A DNA stretch of 8,771 bases from Lentisphaeria bacterium (GTDB lineage Bacteria; Verrucomicrobiota; Lentisphaeria; Oligosphaerales; PUNB01), in assembly GCA_007133055.1 (NCBI GenBank), contig SLNM01000009.1, forward strand, positions 1-8,771. The letters are read 5' to 3'. The position numbers and the translations under genes were made by a program. The notes under the pieces are model-generated. The model saw only the letters and a list, made by a program, of their open reading frames with translations. It did not search any database and was not told the origin of the DNA. Positions 6,682-8,771 of this stretch are shown here, piece by piece (within the stretch, counting starts at the first letter, position 1; each line of letters begins with the position of its first letter).

Positions 6682-6751
6682 CGAGAACGGCGACGCGAGC
6701 GGATTACGAGTGAAGCTAATCGTCCGCCGTTCGCGTCGCCGTTCTCGTTTT
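6682..6751 (+). terminator. Very long hairpin with short T tail (terminator-like)
   Basis: 6682-6702 pairs with 6727-6747 in a 21-bp stem containing a single G.U wobble (G6699/T6730); the outer 17 bp are perfect. The 24-nt loop can form an inner ATTA/TAAT helix (6703-6706 with 6717-6720). TTTT at 6748-6751 follows on the plus strand; no T run follows on the minus strand. The stem is much longer than in ordinary intrinsic terminators, and no plus-strand gene ends just upstream. Confidence 0.55.
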
Positions 6752-6815
6752 ACGACTGGTTGTTTTCAGGCGTTGCACCTATGACTGACGGATTACATGA
6801 ATTATTCAGACTAGA

Positions 6816-6844
6816 TTGACAAGCGGCAAATTGGCACTTATCTT
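6816..6844 (+). promoter_or_regulatory. Sigma70-type promoter of the cas6 operon
   Basis: A perfect -35 TTGACA (6816-6821) is separated by 17 nt from TATCTT (6839-6844), which matches four of six bases of the -10 consensus. The start would be near 6851, leaving a leader of about 31 nt. The region from 6839 to 6860 is AT-rich, unlike the cas6 gene that follows. Confidence 0.6.
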
Positions 6845-6869
6845 AAATTAATATCTAATTTCTCGGCCT

Positions 6870-6875
6870 AGGAGG
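6870..6875 (+). promoter_or_regulatory. Ribosome binding site of cas6
   Basis: A perfect AGGAGG sits 6 nt before ATG 6882 and fixes the cas6 start. Confidence 0.8.
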
Positions 6876-6881
6876 CGGCAC

Positions 6882-7727
6882 ATGCAAATTGCCATAAGGC
6901 TTTCCCCGCAAACCCCGGTCTCACTGCCCTTTTCATACTTCGACCGACTGGCCGCCGCCCTCTACGGCACCCTCGCCACCGCCAATCCGGACTTCGCCGA
7001 CAATCTACACGATGGCGGCGAGCACCGCAGCCGCATCAAGCTCTTCGCTTTCTCCCCTCTGCACTCGCGCCAGACCGAAGTCCATCGCCCCGACCCTGAA
7101 AAGAACCTTGACGGCGGCCTTGTCTTCAAAGGCCCGACCTACTTCAAACTCGCCTCGCCATGGCCCGAGCTGATGAATTCCGCCGGGGAAGGGCTGCTCG
7201 CCAACGGCTTCCTCCGCATCGGCTCGCAACTGCTGCGCATTGCCGGCGCCAACCTGCTGCCGCCACCCGATTTCACCGAGACTATGACCTGGCGGCCGAC
7301 CAAAACCGGCTCCATCGTCACTAGCTGGTCTCGCAGAACCGATAATACCAAGCTCTACGCCTTCCCCGACCAGCCCGCCGACGGCCAGGCCTGCGAACTG
7401 CTCCTGCGCACCAACCTCGTCCACAAATGGCAGCGCCTCTGCGAAGTCCGCAACGACCTTGCCGCCACCTGGTCCGGACTCGACCCCGCCGCCACTCGCG
7501 ACGCCTTTAACCCGGACCACATCCGCATCAGCTTTGCCGACTCCGCAAACGGCGACGACCCCGACTACAGACAGCGCCTGCACCAGATCAAGGAACTGCC
7601 CGTCCGCAGTTGGCAGGCTCCCGTCACCCTGCACGCCCCGCCCCCGCTCCAGCGCCTCGCCTGGGCCTGCGGTCTCGGCGAAATGAACTCCATGGGCTTC
7701 GGCCTGCTCGAGGAGGTGAGGCGATGA
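6882..7727 (+). CDS. cas6: CRISPR-associated endoribonuclease Cas6
   Basis: Cas6 is a metal-independent RNase that cuts precursor crRNA within the repeats of type I and III CRISPR systems. The 281-residue protein is of normal size and has the family's RAMP features. It opens with a beta strand, then LPFSYFDRLAAALYGTL, and a downstream IKLFAFSPL strand (52-60). H43, in the NLHDGG segment, is the likely catalytic histidine. It lies 15 residues after Y28, the same spacing as Y31 and H46 of Pyrococcus furiosus Cas6, and R49 or K53 may replace its lysine. The C-terminal glycine-rich RNA-binding loop is GLGEMNSMGFG (264-274). ATG 6882 has a perfect AGGAGG. The gene is very GC-rich (44 of 60 bases at 7441-7500) and overlaps the next gene by ATGA. 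The subtype cannot be fixed from Cas6 alone. Confidence 0.93.
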   Translation: MQIAIRLSPQTPVSLPFSYFDRLAAALYGTLATANPDFADNLHDGGEHRSRIKLFAFSPLHSRQTEVHRPDPEKNLDGGLVFKGPTYFKLASPWPELMNSAGEGLLANGFLRIGSQLLRIAGANLLPPPDFTETMTWRPTKTGSIVTSWSRRTDNTKLYAFPDQPADGQACELLLRTNLVHKWQRLCEVRNDLAATWSGLDPAATRDAFNPDHIRISFADSANGDDPDYRQRLHQIKELPVRSWQAPVTLHAPPPLQRLAWACGLGEMNSMGFGLLEEVRR

Positions 7728-8771
7728 TTTTCAACACCATGCAAGAACACGCCAAATCCTTGATCGAAGCCGGTGAAACCGGTAGCGAATGCCTGATCCT
7801 GGAGCGCGCTAGAATCGACTTCGATGGTATGGATGAAGCCTGGGAGAAAGCACAGAACAACGTTCGCAATGCGAAGTTCGATGTCCCTGTCGCTTTCATT
7901 GGCCGTAAAAAACGGTGCAATATTAGCCGCTTTCCAGGCAAAGGCAGGGCTATTGCCACATACCCAACATTTAAGACCAAGGAAAAGGAGTGGAATAAAT
8001 ATTTAAAAGCACATAATAAAAATGATTTATTTGCGCCCGAAAGTCCCTATCCTATAAAATGGTTTCCCTGGATGACGGACGAAATTGGGTTTCAATATGA
8101 AAACTGGCGTACCTTACTTCAAGCCGTTTGCGATGCTGATGCCGAGAGTTTGAATAACCTCTTTGGCAAGGGTGGCCAACTTTTAACATTCAACCTTGCC
8201 GAAAATGAATTTGTCAAAAACTTCCGCCAAGCGGTTTGTCTGCCAGTAACGGCAAAGACACCTCGTGGAATGGTACATGCCACGCTTGCATATAACGCCC
8301 TTTCAGTATTACACCATAACCGCCCAATTGATGTGGAAGCACTGCGCTTCTGTCTTCTTTATTGGATACTAGAATACGCACCCCAAATTATATTATCCGA
8401 ACCACAACGTAAAATTAAGCCTGTTGCCAAAACCGTATCAGGAGGAAACCTAGGTTCCATCGATTCATGTTGGATTGCAATACGGGTCGATACCGATCCT
8501 CAAGCAGTAGTAGGCCTGGCAGTTACGGACTCTGAAAATCAAGATCATCATCCTGTTTTCCAAAAGTTTGTTGAGATGATAGGTGAAGATCAGATCGACA
8601 ATGTACGGCTCGGCGGAACAGACTACACGGCACCCGAAACAGGGAAATCGCCCACAAATGCATATTTTAATATCAAACAAGAAAACGCACTCACTCCTGA
8701 TGTACGACGAGGATTTGACAAGACAGAGATAATGCCTCTGGTTGAAGGATTTGACGAACTAATTAAAGACA
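7724..8771 (+). CDS. Large unassigned cas-operon protein, N-terminal 349 codons (possible Cas8-type large subunit)
   Basis: From ATG 7724 the frame is open for 349 codons and runs off the window. GAGGAGGTGAGG directly upstream and an ATGA overlap with cas6 show tight co-expression. I do not recognise the family. Visible features are a basic patch GRKKRCN (60-66) followed by FPGKGR, a lysine-rich stretch KTKEKEWNKYLK (84-95), an aromatic cluster KWFPWMTDEIGF (112-123), and a later helical, hydrophobic segment ALRFCLLYWILEYAP. There is no CxxC pair, GGDD, HD, helicase or membrane motif in the visible part. In many type I-B loci cas6 is followed by the large subunit cas8b, then cas7, cas5 and cas3, so a Cas8b-like subunit is my best guess from position; another accessory protein is possible. 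The gene is much more AT-rich than cas6 (18 of 60 G+C at 7981-8040). Confidence 0.88.
   Translation, partial: MIFNTMQEHAKSLIEAGETGSECLILERARIDFDGMDEAWEKAQNNVRNAKFDVPVAFIGRKKRCNISRFPGKGRAIATYPTFKTKEKEWNKYLKAHNKNDLFAPESPYPIKWFPWMTDEIGFQYENWRTLLQAVCDADAESLNNLFGKGGQLLTFNLAENEFVKNFRQAVCLPVTAKTPRGMVHATLAYNALSVLHHNRPIDVEALRFCLLYWILEYAPQIILSEPQRKIKPVAKTVSGGNLGSIDSCWIAIRVDTDPQAVVGLAVTDSENQDHHPVFQKFVEMIGEDQIDNVRLGGTDYTAPETGKSPTNAYFNIKQENALTPDVRRGFDKTEIMPLVEGFDELIKD

Larger units (their letters stand above)
6543..6881. other. Divergent intergenic region between the pfk operon and the cas operon
   Basis: These 339 bp hold no protein gene. From left to right: the pfk leader (about 50 nt), a rightward promoter candidate (6569-6598), the leftward pfk promoter (6601-6628), a stretch with small hairpins (CTTGA/TCAAG near 6614-6628 and AGCAG/CTGCT near 6628-6643), a very long hairpin with a T tail (6682-6751), and the cas6 promoter and ribosome binding site. 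No direct-repeat array or leader is visible. Confidence 0.7.

Noticed and set aside
6831..6850. Possible sigma54 promoter upstream of cas6 (TTGGCAC)
   Set aside because: The -24-like TTGGCAC is present, but the required GC of the -12 element is TTAA here; the overlapping TTGACA-17-TATCTT sigma70 match explains the region better.
6543..6881. CRISPR array or leader upstream of cas6
   Set aside because: I found no regularly spaced direct repeats of 24-40 nt here or elsewhere in the window; the only repeat structure is the single long hairpin.
7005..7634. Open frame of 209 codons on the minus strand inside cas6
   Set aside because: Antisense to cas6 in a very GC-rich segment; its repetitive valine/glycine/alanine content reflects cas6 codon bias, and no ribosome binding site supports it.

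Overview
The window looks like chromosomal DNA from a fairly GC-rich Gram-negative bacterium. The TP0108/plant-type phosphofructokinase and the overall protein sequences suggest a relative of the former Deltaproteobacteria (Desulfobacterota or Desulfuromonadota). That placement is an inference from family resemblance; no 16S gene or taxon marker is present.

Layout: (1) 1-87, the first 29 codons of a leftward HAD-superfamily hydrolase. (2) 88-362, a divergent intergenic region with an extended -10 promoter reading into cysS. (3) 363-1784, cysS, cysteinyl-tRNA synthetase. (4) 1785-2142, about 360 bp with no believable gene and one strong hairpin. (5) 2143-2215, a tRNA with a CAT anticodon, most like the minor isoleucine tRNA-Ile2. 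Its last base directly abuts the stop codon of the converging gene. (6) 2216-6542, a tight leftward operon, in transcription order 6-phosphofructokinase, guanylate kinase, coaBC, AI-2E/PerM-type membrane protein. The joints are 4-bp overlaps or a 3-bp gap, and a sigma70-type promoter lies at 6601-6628. (7) 6543-6881, an intergenic region with two overlapping face-to-face promoter candidates, a 21-bp-stem hairpin with a short T tail, and a good promoter and ribosome binding site for the next gene. (8) 6882-8771, the start of a rightward CRISPR-cas operon: cas6, then by ATGA overlap a long gene that runs off the window and that I cannot assign to a family with confidence.

How it works together: the first three operon genes serve central metabolism (glycolysis, guanine nucleotide supply, coenzyme A synthesis), with the membrane protein coupled at the end. 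The cas block is a separate accessory unit that starts at the edge of the housekeeping operon. Cas6 would cut precursor crRNA. By position, its partner is probably the large subunit (Cas8-like) of a type I effector, but sequence motifs do not prove this. Base composition falls sharply from cas6 to this partner gene. No CRISPR array lies inside the window.
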